In this document: positions 9,990-21,164 of the stretch, piece by piece
How positions within the stretch are numbered: the stretch's first letter is position 1
Layout: each line of letters opens with the position of its first letter
From: Artemia franciscana
Taxonomy: Eukaryota; Arthropoda; Branchiopoda; Anostraca; Artemiidae
DNA length: 64,000 nt
Assembly: GCF_032884065.1 (NCBI RefSeq)
Contig: NC_088872.1
Location: forward strand, 39,933,979-39,997,978
Direction of reading: 5' to 3'
The notes under the pieces: generated by a model
The model's input: only the letters and a program-made list of their open reading frames with translations
What the model was told of the DNA's origin: nothing
The model's database searches: none
Made by a program: the position numbers and the translations under genes

Positions 9990-11400
9990 CTAATCTTTGA
10001 ACTTCTTATGGCTAGCACATTAGCGTCGATTTAGTAAAGAGCGATAACTCCCACGTATTATCATTTTAATTTTCCTCAGGCCGCCTCACCACGTAAAACG
10101 AATGGTCCTATAAGTTTTTTTTTTTTGGGGGGGGGGCTTAATTGATTGAAAGGTAGCAGTTCTAATGTTCTTTCAGAGACAAGGCCAAGATGAGAAAAAC
10201 CAACCCCTCGTTCAACGCCCTTTGTGTACCCAGGTGCTTCGGCAGCTATACTTGATGTCAGACCAAAATTTTAAGATAGCAACTTTGGCCAGAGCTATCG
10301 AAAAATAAAAAATTTGCCTCTTGGGGTGACATAATCCGTGCAGCCCTAAAGTAAAGAGCAAATAGTCCGTTTGATACAGAGGCTTTACAGATCCACTTTA
10401 ATGAGAAGGTCGACACTTAGTACCTTGTTCGAATTAGGATCGTTTTTGTCTGCGAAACTTAAGAGCCCTAGAATCAGAAGTAAAGGCATTTAGAAACTCT
10501 TTCAATGCCATTTCCGAAAATGTAAAATTAATTAGATTTGAAACTGACCGTTGAAGATTATTAGCACAGGAAAATGTTGGCATAATTTGGTCAAAAAAGG
10601 GAAAATCCCAATAAAAAAGGGTGACGATTATGACAAAAATTAAACAATCGGATACAGAATTGCTCAAGGACCATTATTTAGGAGTTTTCAAGCTTATGTT
10701 CTGAAATACACAAACTTTTTGTTTTTTTTAAAATGTAGAGTCTTTCCCTTGTTCTTTCTTTCTTTTTAGGCCGGTTTGTTCTTTTTTTACTATGCGGGAT
10801 AGTGGCGAAGCAATGATAATAGATTACTGGAGAATAGTTTGTTAGAACGGAGATGCCAAGTTATAATGGCCATTTAAGTATTAATTCATATCAGGCCAAT
10901 GCAAAGGGTCGACTTCAGTCGTTTCGTGTCACAAAAAAAAAATTTGGCCCGATAGGGGCCAACATGGTATCAAGGGAAGATTTCAAGATAAAAGAAAAAA
11001 TCTACTTTATTTTATGGCTTCTAGTTTTACCGTTTGATGACTTGGAGTGTGACTTTTTTTTACTGTGTCTGCTATGTGTGAGGAGTTTTGCGTTGCACAA
11101 AAACTGCGGCTGTGTGAACATAGATTACGCGAGATATAAGCCATTTTACAGACGTATGAAACAAATATAGGAAATAACAAATAAAAAAAGAATCAAATAG
11201 GAGGAAAACGAGGATTTTGTCAGCCAGTAGCATAATATGAAGACGAAACTCAAGCAAATATTTCGACAAGGACCTCCGCCAAGTCGTCCTCAGACCTTGA
11301 AAAAAGAGAAAACAAAAAAAAAGAAAAAAACAACAACAACAAAGTGAACTCGAGAAAAGACACTGAATAAAAAAAAACAACCAGAGATCAATGAAAGAAA
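9990..11400. other. Spacer with a diverged family A/C core
   Basis: At about 10130-10330 the order 'gcagttctaatgttctttc', 'accaaaattttaagatagca' and 'cctcttggggtgac' follows the shared A/C core, so this is an old diverged copy. The rest has no recognisable gene. The frames at 10434-10667 (-) and 10853-11170 (+) show no known motif and sit in AT-rich, homopolymer-rich sequence. Confidence 0.4.
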
Positions 11401-12309
11401 ATCAAAAGGTTCGCGGAAACGAACTGTAGTAAGGAGCGACCCGGCTCAATAGTAAACGAAAGTCTAAAAAACAGAATTTTGATACTAATAGATACATCAA
11501 AAGAATCAGATTTTTATGCTGATTTCAAATATATAAGTCTCATCAAATTTAGTCTTACCATCAAAAGATACGAGCCTGAGAAAATTTGCCGTATTTTGGA
11601 AAATAGGGGGAAACACTCCTTAAAAGTCATAGAATCTTAACAAATCACACCATCGCATTCAGCGAAGAACCCCAATGTAGAAGTTTCAAGCTCCTATCTA
11701 CAAAAATGTGGAACTTTTTATTTTTTGACCTAAGACCGATCACGTGTGCGTGTTTATTTGTTTTTTGTTTTTTTTTTTTTTCTTTTCCCCAGGGGTGATC
11801 GAATCAAGCCAGTGGTCCTTGAATGTCACGAAAGGGCTCATTCTAATGGGACTTAAAAACTCTAGTACCCTTTTTAAGTGACCAGAAAAATTGAAGGGCT
11901 CCTAGGCCCCCTCCCACGCCCATTTTTTCCCAAATTCAACGGATTAAAATTTTGAGATAGCCATTTTGTTCAACATAGTCGAAAAATATAATAACTATGT
12001 TTTTGGGGACGACTTACTCCCCCAGAATCCCCGGGGGAAGTGCTGAAAGTTACAAACTTTGACCAGTGTTTACATACAGTAATGGTTATTGGGAAGTGTG
12101 CAGACGTTTTCAGGGGGATTTTTTGGTTGGGGGTTGAGGGGAGGGAGCTACGTGGAAGGATCTTTCTTTGGAGGAATTTGTCATGGGGAAAGAGAAATTC
12201 CATGAAGGGGACACAGGATTTTTTAGCATTATTAAAAAAAAACAATGGAAAAATAAATAGGAAAAAGTTTTTTTTTTCGACTGAAATTAAGGAGCAGCAT
12301 TAAAACTTA

Positions 12310-12510
12310 AGACGAAGAGAATTTATTACGCATATGATGGGTTCATCTCCTCATAAATACCTCGCTCTTTACGCCTAAGTACTTTTAGTAATTTCAACTA
12401 TTTATTCTGCGTTCTTTGTGATTTTGGGGTCATTCTTATAGAATTTGGACAAAACTTAAGCTTTAGAGTAAAGAGTGAGGTATTAACGATGGGGCAAACC
12501 CCTCACATAC
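12310..12510. repeat. First internal hairpin of C/D copy 1
   Basis: Arms of about 55-60 nt ('attacgcatatga ... cctcgctctttacg' against 'agtaaagagtgaggtatt ... cctcacatacgtaat') are separated by a loop of about 80 nt. The same structure recurs at 43575-43790 and 49150-49345. Confidence 0.7.
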
Positions 12511-12833
12511 GTAATAAAGATTTACGAATGTAGAAGTTCGTTACATAAGTTAATTCGTAAGGTACGTATATTTTTACTATTCGTAAGGAACGTATATTTT
12601 TTACTAATAAAAACGTTGGTAAAAAATTAAAGGTTCTAGTTGCCTTTTTAAGTAACCGAAAAATTGGAGGGCAACTAGGCCTCTTCCCCTCCTTTTTCTC
12701 AAAATCGTCCGAACAAAACTAAGAGAAAGCCATTTAGCCAAAAACAAAGTTGATATGCAAATTTCGTTTTAATTATTCATATGCGGTGAGCCAAAATCGA
12801 AACATGCATTAATTTAAAAACGTTCAGAAACTA

Positions 12834-13123
12834 ATTAAAAAAACAAGTTTTTTTTTTAACTGCAATTAAGGAGCGACATTAAAACTTAAAAAAAAACAGA
12901 AATTATTCCGTATATGAGTGGGGTTGTTCCCTCCTCAACGTCCCGCTCTTTACGCTAAAGTTTGACTCTTTGTCACGGTCCTACTTTTTAAAACAATAAA
13001 ACTTCAGCATAAAGAGTGAGGCGTTTAGGAGGGACAGCCCCTTTCATGTAAGGAATAATTTCTGTTCGTTTTAAGTTTTAATGTCGCTCCTTACCTGCAG
13101 GTAAAAAAAACTTGTTTTTTTTT
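12834..13123. repeat. Second internal hairpin of C/D copy 1
   Basis: Arms of about 120 nt: 12834-12962 ('ggagcgacattaaaactt ... ccgctctttacgctaaag') and 13004-13123 (its reverse complement with scattered mismatches). Loop about 40 nt. Confidence 0.75.
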
Positions 13124-13183
13124 AAATTAATTTACCAATTAGATTGAATAAGTATCCTTTGCCTTGCAACAGATTTTGCCTGT

Positions 13184-14040
13184 CTACAATTTCGGTTTTA
13201 ATTAGATATGCGGACAGGCTGTCTTAAATTAGACTGGGTGAAAATATTGATATAGTCTTATATTTATAATAGTTTATATTAAGTAGTTATAAATTGGGCT
13301 TAATGAAATATCTACCATGTCTCTATTTATAGCCAAATTTCTGTTTATATAATTTTTTTTACCTCAATTGCCTCTTTGGCCATTTTCCAGCCATCCCAAA
13401 CAAAACTGTTTAGGCTACAACTAATTCTACTGATAATTCTGTGTCGTTGATTTAACAAAAAAAAAAAATAGTATAACTGTAGCAGTTCGAAGCTTGTATT
13501 TTCTTTTGTCCATCCAATTGACACGTTTCTAAGAATTGTCAGCCACCATTTTTTGTTGTCCAACATTTCTGTGTCCTCGAGCATACGTCAAATTGTTGGC
13601 TAACGCCGTAAGTTAACACATGGACAGCGGGAAAAGAGCCTAGAGTGTACCACGTGAACGTCGTGAATTAACGCCTCGGAAAAATTTGATCCACATTTTT
13701 ATTTGCTTTATTACCCTCACTTCTCTACCTGGGACCCGGGAAAATAGAGAAAGAGGTTTGATAAGTATTATGCAAAGGTAGAATGAGATGTAAGATCTAT
13801 TTTAAAGGTTAACGCAAGGGTAAAAAGGTTAAGAAACACCGAACAGGGGGAAGGTTGTCCAACTGTCTTGAGTTAATAGCTACCAAATTCTTCATTTTGT
13901 TTAGGTCAGTTTTGAGAGTAACCTTTTCATTATAAGAGGAAAACGGTACTTGTATGATATACCCAATACGAAATATTCTTCTAATTTGTTTCTGTGACGC
14001 TCAATCCTAATAAAATATACCAAAGTAAGATACAAATATA
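13184..14040. other. Unannotated spacer
   Basis: No gene or repeat structure recognised. The minus-strand frame at 13345-13584 has no motif and ends in AT-rich sequence. Confidence 0.4.
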
Positions 14041-14044
14041 AAAC

Positions 14045-14240
14045 TTTAAAAACAAATTTGGGCTAATTGTTTGCACATTAGGGGGAAAGGGGGTAAAGTA
14101 TAGCGGGTCTGCATGCCTGATGTGTTAGGTACAATTATTCTGCATATTATGTAGTAAGAATTGTTTTCTAACATCACACAGTCCAATAATTTACCCCCCC
14201 CCCTAATGAGCAGATATATAGCTCAAATCATATATTTTCC
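14045..14240. repeat. Fragment of the palindromic MITE family
   Basis: Contains 'agcgggtctgcatgcctgat' and 'attctgcatattatgtagta', matching the right arm of the MITE at 14612-15065. It is followed by an opposite-oriented piece (poly-C, then 'atatagctcaaatcatatat') matching the left arm. Confidence 0.55.
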
Positions 14241-14611
14241 ATCTATTCCATCTCTTCTCTTTGTCTTGTGTCACGCTATGCTGAAAGAGATTAACGAGAA
14301 AAAAACGGTTCTAGAATGCGTCAATGAATGAAGAACTAGAGCGGCAGGGGGTTTATCATACAGGTACAGGGAAAACAAATAAGCTCGTGTGAACTACAAT
14401 TATTGATATCATTCTAATATTACCTAACATGTAAATAATAACAGTAAGCTATCCTAAAGCAGTTAGATTCTTATAATCTATCTAATATTCTAATAATTCC
14501 AATAAGCCATTTTAACAATCCATACAAAAGTTGCCAAGGATTAAAGCATAGATTTTTGTACTGATTCGGTAACCCGACCCCACGCAAGAAGCGAAGTCAA
14601 TCATAATGAAA

Positions 14612-15065
14612 TGTCTTATAGCCTCCATACCCAAGAAGTGAGGTTAGGCTAATCCAAATGAGACAATTCTTAGTTCATAATATGCAGAATAAGTGTAGAT
14701 AACATATTTTGCATGCAGACCCACTATACTTCACCACCAACCCCCCCCCCATGTGCAAATATATAGCCCAAATTATATATTTTCCAATTATTCTCGCATT
14801 GCGTCTCTCTCGTTTCAACGCGTGTACATGTAAATTGAATCAATTGCGTAACAAAAACTGGAAAAACAATTTACGGGGGAAAATGCATTGAAAATATGTA
14901 ATTTTGGGCTATATATTTGCACATTAGGGGAGGTGAGTTGGCGGTAAAGTACAGCGGGTCTGCATGCAAAATGTGTTAGTTATAATTATTTTGCATATTA
15001 TGGAGTAAGAACTGTTTCATAAGATTAACGTAACTTCTTTTACTGGGTCTGGCGGCTATAAGACA
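14612..15065. mobile_element. Palindromic MITE, about 454 bp, terminal inverted repeats about 120 bp or more
   Basis: The left end TGTCTTATAGCC (14612) matches the reverse complement of the right end (to 15065). Pairing continues through 'cataatatgcagaataa', 'acatattttgcatgcagacc' and 'tgcaaatatatagcccaaat', so both arms are long and the element could fold on itself. It encodes no protein. A diverged relative lies at 30463-30951 and a fragment at 14045-14240. A clear target duplication was not found, so the superfamily is open. Confidence 0.7.
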
Positions 15066-15145
15066 CAAGTACCAGAAAAAAAATGGCAGTTTTAACTAAT
15101 CTGTCACAACATAAAAGTAGAATCATATTAAGACAAATGTTTTAA

Positions 15146-16579
15146 TCATGATTTATAAAAGTCCCTAGGGTCGAAAGTCGTTTTTCCTAAGCGTCCTGAA
15201 AGTATGCATACGCACTGAGCTCCATTTTTAAGTAAAAATTCTCCAGACTGCCGTATAAAACACCTTTTATCTTCTTCATTTGTGTCCTGTGGCCATTCCA
15301 ATGAAAGTGTTTTCAGTGTCCTAACTTTAGCCATGTGTGCAAATATGTCTTCTATGTCTGATTTTTCGTACAAGTTGGAAGAAATGTCCCAAATTGTCAG
15401 AGACGGAGATGATGAAAGAATTTCCGCACATTTAACCAAATCTAATGGCTCGAGTCTTACATTAACTAAATATAAAAACCTTATAGTGCCACTTACTTCA
15501 CTCAGCATATAATCCAGGACTTCAGTAGATCGACTGAAATCATTTTCTGATAGATTTAGAGCAGTCAATGTCTGCATATGTTTGGACGAGGCAAGAAAGA
15601 ACATATCACTTCTATCCAACTTGCAGCCAGTAAGATCTAATGAAACTAGTCCTTTATCGATATGACCTAAAAGGAGCTCTACTTTTTTGCATAAGAAATT
15701 GTGACTTAAGTCAAGGTTTCGAAGACACTTTTGCTCACCGATTGCACATCCAAAATAGACCATTTCTCCAGAACTATGGTTCTTACCAATGTGATTGCAT
15801 TCAAAATCAATTGTTTGTAGAGATTTTAAATTCATCAAATGTCTAGTAACAGCACCCAAATGGTCATCTAATGGACAGTTCAAAATATAAAGATGTGCCA
15901 GTTCGTTTGGTAAAACTCTAAGTACACCTAGCAGATTTTGACAATTCAAAGAGCAGCCGCATGCAAACACAAGCTTCAAGGTCAATACAAGTATATTCGA
16001 GTTTTTGTTTCTTTCAAAAGCTGAAAAAACAGCTTCATACGTTTTTTGCAGTGTTTCGATCACACACGTACATCTTAGTTGAATTGACAGTGTGATTTTA
16101 AATTTATCCGTACCTTTATATGTGTTCCGAGCCCATTCAATTACGTTGAATAATTTTGTTTTTGTAGCATCAAAGAGGAAGCTCCCAGCATCTAAATTTT
16201 TTACTTTGTCATTATTTTCAAGCACTTCACTAACAAATGCCTCAACAAGGAAAATTATTTTCTCTTCAATGTTTTCAACGAACTCTTGATAACAAGCACC
16301 ACAGCACGATTTTGCGATCATAAATAAGTCAATGGTTGAATGAGGAAAGTAGTGAATTATTCTTTTAGCTTGCACGTAGTTCCTCTTTGTCACAGCTTTC
16401 TTTAGAAGAATCACCACCAAATTTTCAGGAAGTGACTTAACAACTGCATCATTCACCACAACATGCTTTATAATTTCAGATGCAGCAAAACTACTTAATG
16501 AAAATGCAGGTGATTGGCAAATACTATTCCTTGGAAAAATTATATTTTCTGCTGCTAATTCTTGACCACGTAATAGCAT
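15146..16579 (-). CDS. Leucine-rich-repeat protein, LRRC14/PRAME-like, intronless
   Basis: An uninterrupted frame of about 477 residues from the ATG at 16579-16577 to the TGA at 15148-15146. The N-terminal part contains LPENLVVILLKKAV and AKRIIHYFP, which fit the 'LP.EL...L...A......L..L...WP' region of LRRC14/PRAME proteins. The C-terminal two thirds hold irregular leucine-rich repeats: LQTIDFECNHIG, LRNLDLSHNFL, LVSLDLTGCKL, LTALNLSENDF, LTIWDISSNLY. The end, LSGRLGKTTFDPRDF, resembles the LRRC14 terminus 'GRLAADYF'. Vertebrate LRRC14 is reported to damp NF-kB signalling and PRAME proteins serve as cullin-2 ubiquitin-ligase receptors; whether that applies here is unknown. The frame stays open upstream of the ATG to a TAA near 16630 without another ATG, so a spliced 5' exon or a TTG-side extension is possible. 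No in-frame stop or frameshift, so probably functional. Confidence 0.75.
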   Translation of the reverse strand: MLLRGQELAAENIIFPRNSICQSPAFSLSSFAASEIIKHVVVNDAVVKSLPENLVVILLKKAVTKRNYVQAKRIIHYFPHSTIDLFMIAKSCCGACYQEFVENIEEKIIFLVEAFVSEVLENNDKVKNLDAGSFLFDATKTKLFNVIEWARNTYKGTDKFKITLSIQLRCTCVIETLQKTYEAVFSAFERNKNSNILVLTLKLVFACGCSLNCQNLLGVLRVLPNELAHLYILNCPLDDHLGAVTRHLMNLKSLQTIDFECNHIGKNHSSGEMVYFGCAIGEQKCLRNLDLSHNFLCKKVELLLGHIDKGLVSLDLTGCKLDRSDMFFLASSKHMQTLTALNLSENDFSRSTEVLDYMLSEVSGTIRFLYLVNVRLEPLDLVKCAEILSSSPSLTIWDISSNLYEKSDIEDIFAHMAKVRTLKTLSLEWPQDTNEEDKRCFIRQSGEFLLKNGAQCVCILSGRLGKTTFDPRDFYKS

Positions 16580-16599
16580 TTCAGCAGACAAATGAATGA

Positions 16600-17300
16600 A
16601 ACCTTGACAAACCTTTCGGTACAGGCTTTAAACTGATCTAAACTACAGAAGCGAAGGGTGATACTGGTGTCGTAATCTTACCTGCGCATCCGCCTTATTG
16701 TTATTATAAAAACACCTGTACTTTCTCGTATTGCAGAGAAGATAGGCTCCTGATTACTCATAACCAATAATTATTCTATTGTAACGCGCAAATTAATTTG
16801 ATTTATTTGGCACCATGGTGTATTTAATGGTTAGTTGCTGTTGAGGAAGTATCCACTTGCAGAAATAACTGAAATAGAGCAGAGTAGTTTGCGCGTGGAA
16901 TGTTACAAAACAGATCATATCACGAAAACACCGCCCCAAAGGATTACTCAGTGCTTCAGCTATCGCCAATTTTTTGGGGTTTCCCTAACGAAAGTAAATT
17001 GGATTCTACAAAATCTCGAAAATAAATGCACACAAAATTAACAATTTATTTTTCGCGGAAGCGTTTGTGTATTCATAAACTATAATTTCCGATGAGATTC
17101 CAGAGAACCCAATTTTCATTCGTGAAAACCCAGAAGAATTTTAGGGTTGTGGAAATGCTAGGATAACTCGCCATAACGAACATCGTGTTGAACTGGAAGA
17201 TTCGTTAAACAAAGAGAGACATTCGCGAAAAATAGAGTCTTAACATTGGAAAAGTGCGAGTTCTAAAAATTGAATAGAGAGAAGGCAGGACCATCTAATT
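16600..17300. other. Upstream flank of the LRR gene
   Basis: Would hold the promoter and any 5' exon of the minus-strand LRR gene. No TATA-like, initiator or splice signal could be assigned with confidence. The frame at 16835-17041 (+) has no recognised motif. Confidence 0.35.
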
Positions 17301-17680
17301 CAGAGGTTCTCAAAGTATGGAGCTCCGCCCTTCGAGGGGCACGGGAAGACTTCATAGGATGAGGGGGCTGGAAAATTTTTAAAATCAACATCGTATTTGC
17401 AGGACAGAAAAAAATTTGTGAAATTTGCGGAAAAGTAATCGCGTCATGCATTAATAATACGTAGCCATATAACAATTCGGTATATTTATAAATCCAATAC
17501 GGGTAGAAAGAATCCACACGAGCCGTTATAAACGTTTGTTGTTTATCGATAAAACACTACTATATTCATTTTCATTTTGACTGAGAATTTAAATCATTTT
17601 TATGAGGGGGTGCAAGTCTGGAGTTGACCAAAATGTAACTGGAGGGGGGGGGAACCGCCTCAAAAGTTTGAGAACTTCTG
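17301..17680. mobile_element. hAT-type MITE, 380 bp
   Basis: Terminal inverted repeats CAGAGGTTCTCAAAG (left) and CAGAAGTTCTCAAAC (right, reverse complemented). Flanking 8-mers ATCTAATT and GTCTAAAG share the central TCTAA, fitting the nTCTAGAn preference of hAT insertions. No transposase. The minus-strand frame 17263-17517 inside it is not a gene. Confidence 0.7.
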
Positions 17681-17792
17681 GTCTAAAGTGAACTATAGTG
17701 GATATAGAAGTTATTTGAAAATCGGCCACATATCCATTGTCCATAAATTTACCTTAGTAAAGTTGCATTATTAACTGCTTCTCAGTTACGAT

Positions 17793-18869
17793 CAAGCACG
17801 GATACAAGGGGGGGGGCAATTTCTTCAACCAAGTCTATGTCAATAGTTAAGTGAGCATATTTCACATCTCCCTTCACATGAGACCTGGTTATATTTGTTT
17901 TTTTTCTCACACGTGGAACCCGTTGCAGGGCGCCATAAGGCCAACTCTTCTTTCTGGCGTACCTCAACGAAGTCCTTTGGGCGGTAATATTCTTTGTGAG
18001 ATATATTTCCTGCTGCTAGGGCCTGGTATACTACCATCATCTATCACCCCCTATACCCATTTGTCCTTTTTTTCTTGACATCATATTCTGACCCTAAATC
18101 GTTTTTTTTTCTAGTCTCTTGGAGACAAATTTTGGACAAAAAATCAAACTGGCTCAAGAGTTTGTTGTCCACTGCATTTGAATGCACTGTTTATCTTCTG
18201 TCAATCTTTTGCCATGTCTGCTTTTCACCTTAATTGGGATAAGCTTTGTAGCCTCACCAAAACTTATCTTTTTTTCCCAGCTAACTGACTAGGCTTTTTC
18301 TTATTCCTTGACCTTTTCCTTTGCTTTTGAGTACCTTTGCCAACAGTATCAGTAACAACATAAGCAATAATCCCCTTATCCTCAAACATTGTCATTTAAA
18401 GAATGGGTGCAATCTCAGACATTGTATTTGGAAAGAAAATTTTTTTTATATATTTTTGCCCCATTTCTAGAGGAGCCTCTCGTGTTGTTGTCCAGACGCT
18501 AAGATTATCCATTCGTTTTATACCGCAAACTTACCTCCCCGTGATGGTATCAAAGAGCAATCAAAAATATTACAACTCATCAAATGCAACAGGCAACGAG
18601 TGCGTAACCTTCCCTTTAACTGGAGTCGCCTCTGACTGACCAACGGATATCGACGGTTAGTGGCAATATCAACCTCGACGAAGTTTCCCAGTGCCTTGCG
18701 CAAGTGGCAAAGAGAACCAGTTGATCTCCCGTTGCGTTACATTACGTCGATAGTAAACCCGGCCTTAATTCAAGCATTTTAAACAAAATTGTAAGGATGG
18801 GGGTGATGTTCCAATTTATCCTTTTGGCATTGCCGCCCCTCCCAAATTAAGGCTGTAGATCCGTGTTTG
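17793..18869. mobile_element. hAT-like element, 1,077 bp, probably non-autonomous
   Basis: Left end CAAGCACGGATACAAG, right end (reverse complemented) CAAACACGGATCTACAG. Flanking 8-mers GTTACGAT (17785-17792) and GTTATGAT (18870-18877) differ at one base, as expected for an aged hAT target duplication. Short open frames inside (17840-18040 -, 18403-18639 +) show no transposase motif I can identify. It may be a deletion derivative of a coding element. Confidence 0.65.
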
Positions 18870-18879
18870 GTTATGATTC

Positions 18880-20510
18880 AGCAAGATTTTCGCAAGTACT
18901 ATTCATTTCAAAATTGGTCATTAAATTTAAGTTTCCCATTAGTATAATATAATAGTAATAACAATTTTTACTTTTACCTTCTTAAAAAAAAACAAAAATG
19001 CTAATAGATGAGTAATAAAGGAAAAAAAATACACAAAAAAAACATAACAAAAATACATCATAAGAAGTAAAAACAACAACGAAAAATGAGTTTACATGTC
19101 AATAAAAAAAACAAAAAACTACACAATAGGAAATAAAGAAAAAAAAATGAGAGACTTCAAATGAATACCAATACAATTTAAACACGGATGCAATTCAGAG
19201 AAAAATCAATGATATGTTCTCTACGCTTTTGGAATCTTAAAGAAAGCTTGTCCATTTTCATATTAATATCAAAGGTTCTGTATTTCTTAGTAAAATAACC
19301 ATTCTTGATCCATAAGGGAAGGCCCAGAAAAAAGTTAAAATGTATGAAGAATATTTTACGAATTATAAGTAGGTTAGCCACCACAGTCAGTTCCTAAAGT
19401 GCTACAATTGCCCAATTTTCGTAGTACACAGCGATTTTTGGTGCTATAATAAAAAGATGACTGTAAAAGTGCTAAAATAGTGCTAAAATAGCTAATTGCT
19501 ATTTCGTGCCATTTAGCACTCTTTTAGCAACCCTGAGCACGTGCTATACATAATAAAATAGTGATAAAATAGCACTTCCGTGCTATTTGTGGCAATACTG
19601 ATTAAAAAGTGCTCCGTCTTGGCAAACAACTTCCAAACCCGCATAATAAAAAAAATATATGGGCCGCAAAAATTGCATTGTAGTCTTCCTAGGCAATTCT
19701 TATCAAACTGCCCTTTTATTTTGGCAAGTGTTTCATACGTCTTATGAAGTTTTTCCTTGATAGCTTGAATAATAAGAGTAGGGTATTCTTCATAGACGCA
19801 CCAAAAGGTATTCCGAGATAATTTAAAACATCCGTACCTGCGATTAAAGATAACCCGACTAAAAGAGACTCACTGAATCCAGAATGCTCCAGATTCACTT
19901 GCTCCAGTTTTAGCCGGTCAAAATTCCCCCGTCGAAGCTAAATCCGGTCGGGACATGAGGAAAAATGTAAACTAATTTTTATAAATTTCTAACGCCTCAT
20001 GTTTTAAGATGATCGCCTTCTAACGTCCTATTCTTACTTGCGCTTCCCTCTGCGTAACGGACAAGGAACCGTATTTTTGTATTCTTGGATGCATTAGAAG
20101 CCAGTAATAGATACACCCACTAGCAAAAGATGTCTACCCCTCGTCACTGATGATAACCATAGCATATGTTTTTTTGCTAAGAATTTGTAGGATAGTGAGC
20201 ATACTTAAATTTTAAATCAGAGCTTTCCTATAATTGTAAACAGAAAAGTTTAAACTTAAAGCGAATGAGAAGTACTGATTTGCAGTTTATCCAAACATTT
20301 GAAAACTGTTTCAAATAAACTGGCTCGTGATATTACCCTATATTCTTAGAATCTCAATAGTCTTTTACCAGCCATGACATTAATAAATTTTGCTTCTCGG
20401 TCTTTCTACTCCAGAAATGGTAAAAAAAAAGGATTTTTTTTGTTCAAGATGAGAGAGGGGGGGACACCAATTTTCCCGAACTTGGTTTTCCGCAATGGTA
20501 ATTTCAGTCG
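18880..20510. other. Spacer with short-period repeats
   Basis: A-rich stretches at 18980-19150. Between about 19390 and 19620 a motif close to 'tagtgctaaaa' recurs irregularly. No coding frame is convincing; those at 19178-19384 and 19716-19898 lack motifs. Confidence 0.4.
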
Positions 20511-20516
20511 TATACC

Positions 20517-20686
20517 CACGGTTGCCACTCGTAGTGAGAATCACTATTTCTAGTGATTTTTCATATTGCCTAAACAAAAAATAACTAAATCAGCACATAA
20601 ATCACTAGATCATTGAAGGAAATCACTAAATCAACCAGAAAATCAATAAAATCTAATTATTTTTCCCTCACCAGGTTGCAGCCCTG
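20517..20686. mobile_element. Possible hAT-type MITE, 170 bp
   Basis: Ends CACGGTTGCCACTCG and (reverse complemented) CAGGGCTGCAACCTG match at about 10 of 15 positions. Flanking 8-mers CGTATACC and GATATATC share 5 of 8. Inside are repeated 'aatcacta/tagtgatt' motifs. Weak but consistent with hAT. Confidence 0.4.
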
Positions 20687-20689
20687 GAT

Positions 20690-21160
20690 ATATCTTACAT
20701 TTCAATCTGACAACATTATGGAGGGGTTTAATACCCTTTTTCAAATTCATTTTTCTATTAAGATTAATCGAAATCATAGCAACCATTGCTTGGTCAGCTG
20801 CAATTGGCAGTTTTTCTCAATAAACATTTTTAACGTGTTTTAAAACTTTTGTTACATTGGGTTCAGGTTGACTTTTTACTAGGTTGTAACTATTGCTACA
20901 ACCATGATGAGGTACTCAGAACGTATTTTGAAAATAGAAGGAGTGTTGCTACTTATATCAGCTTGTTTAAAAGCTCTTAGAGATGAATCTCCAAGCTCAT
21001 GGTCATACCAGGTACCGAAGGTCTTACAAGGCTGGCGAGTGGGGGAGATATGGAATAATTGAGTGAGTGCAGATAATTAGGAGGTAAATATGTTAGAAAC
21101 TATTTTACGTGATCAAGAGGTAAAGTTTTTGCAGTATGAAAGAAGCTTCTTTGATTCTGT
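20690..21160. other. Unannotated spacer
   Basis: No gene, RNA or repeat structure recognised. Confidence 0.35.
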
Positions 21161-21164
21161 CTGA

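Larger units (their letters stand above)
11407..13183 (+). repeat. C/D element, full-length copy 1 (about 1.77 kb)
   Basis: Collinear with 48237-50006 and with the reverse complement of 44665-42990. Order: a short palindromic start (here imperfect) and 'gcgacccggctcaatag'; a T-run near 11765; the shared core at about 11835-11990; a first hairpin at 12310-12510; a second core-like block at about 12625-12740; and a second hairpin at 12834-13123. The end is shared with copy 3: 'taccaattagattgaataag ... ctttgcc ... gcaacagatttt'. I find no transposase, reverse transcriptase or other domain in it. No target duplication could be fixed. Confidence 0.75.

Noticed and set aside
10853-11170. 105-residue plus-strand frame
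   Set aside because: No family recognised; spans an A-run and a low-complexity hydrophobic tail.
12834-13123. Could the hairpin repeats be a CRISPR array?
   Set aside because: They are single large inverted repeats, not short direct repeats with regular spacers, in a eukaryotic setting.
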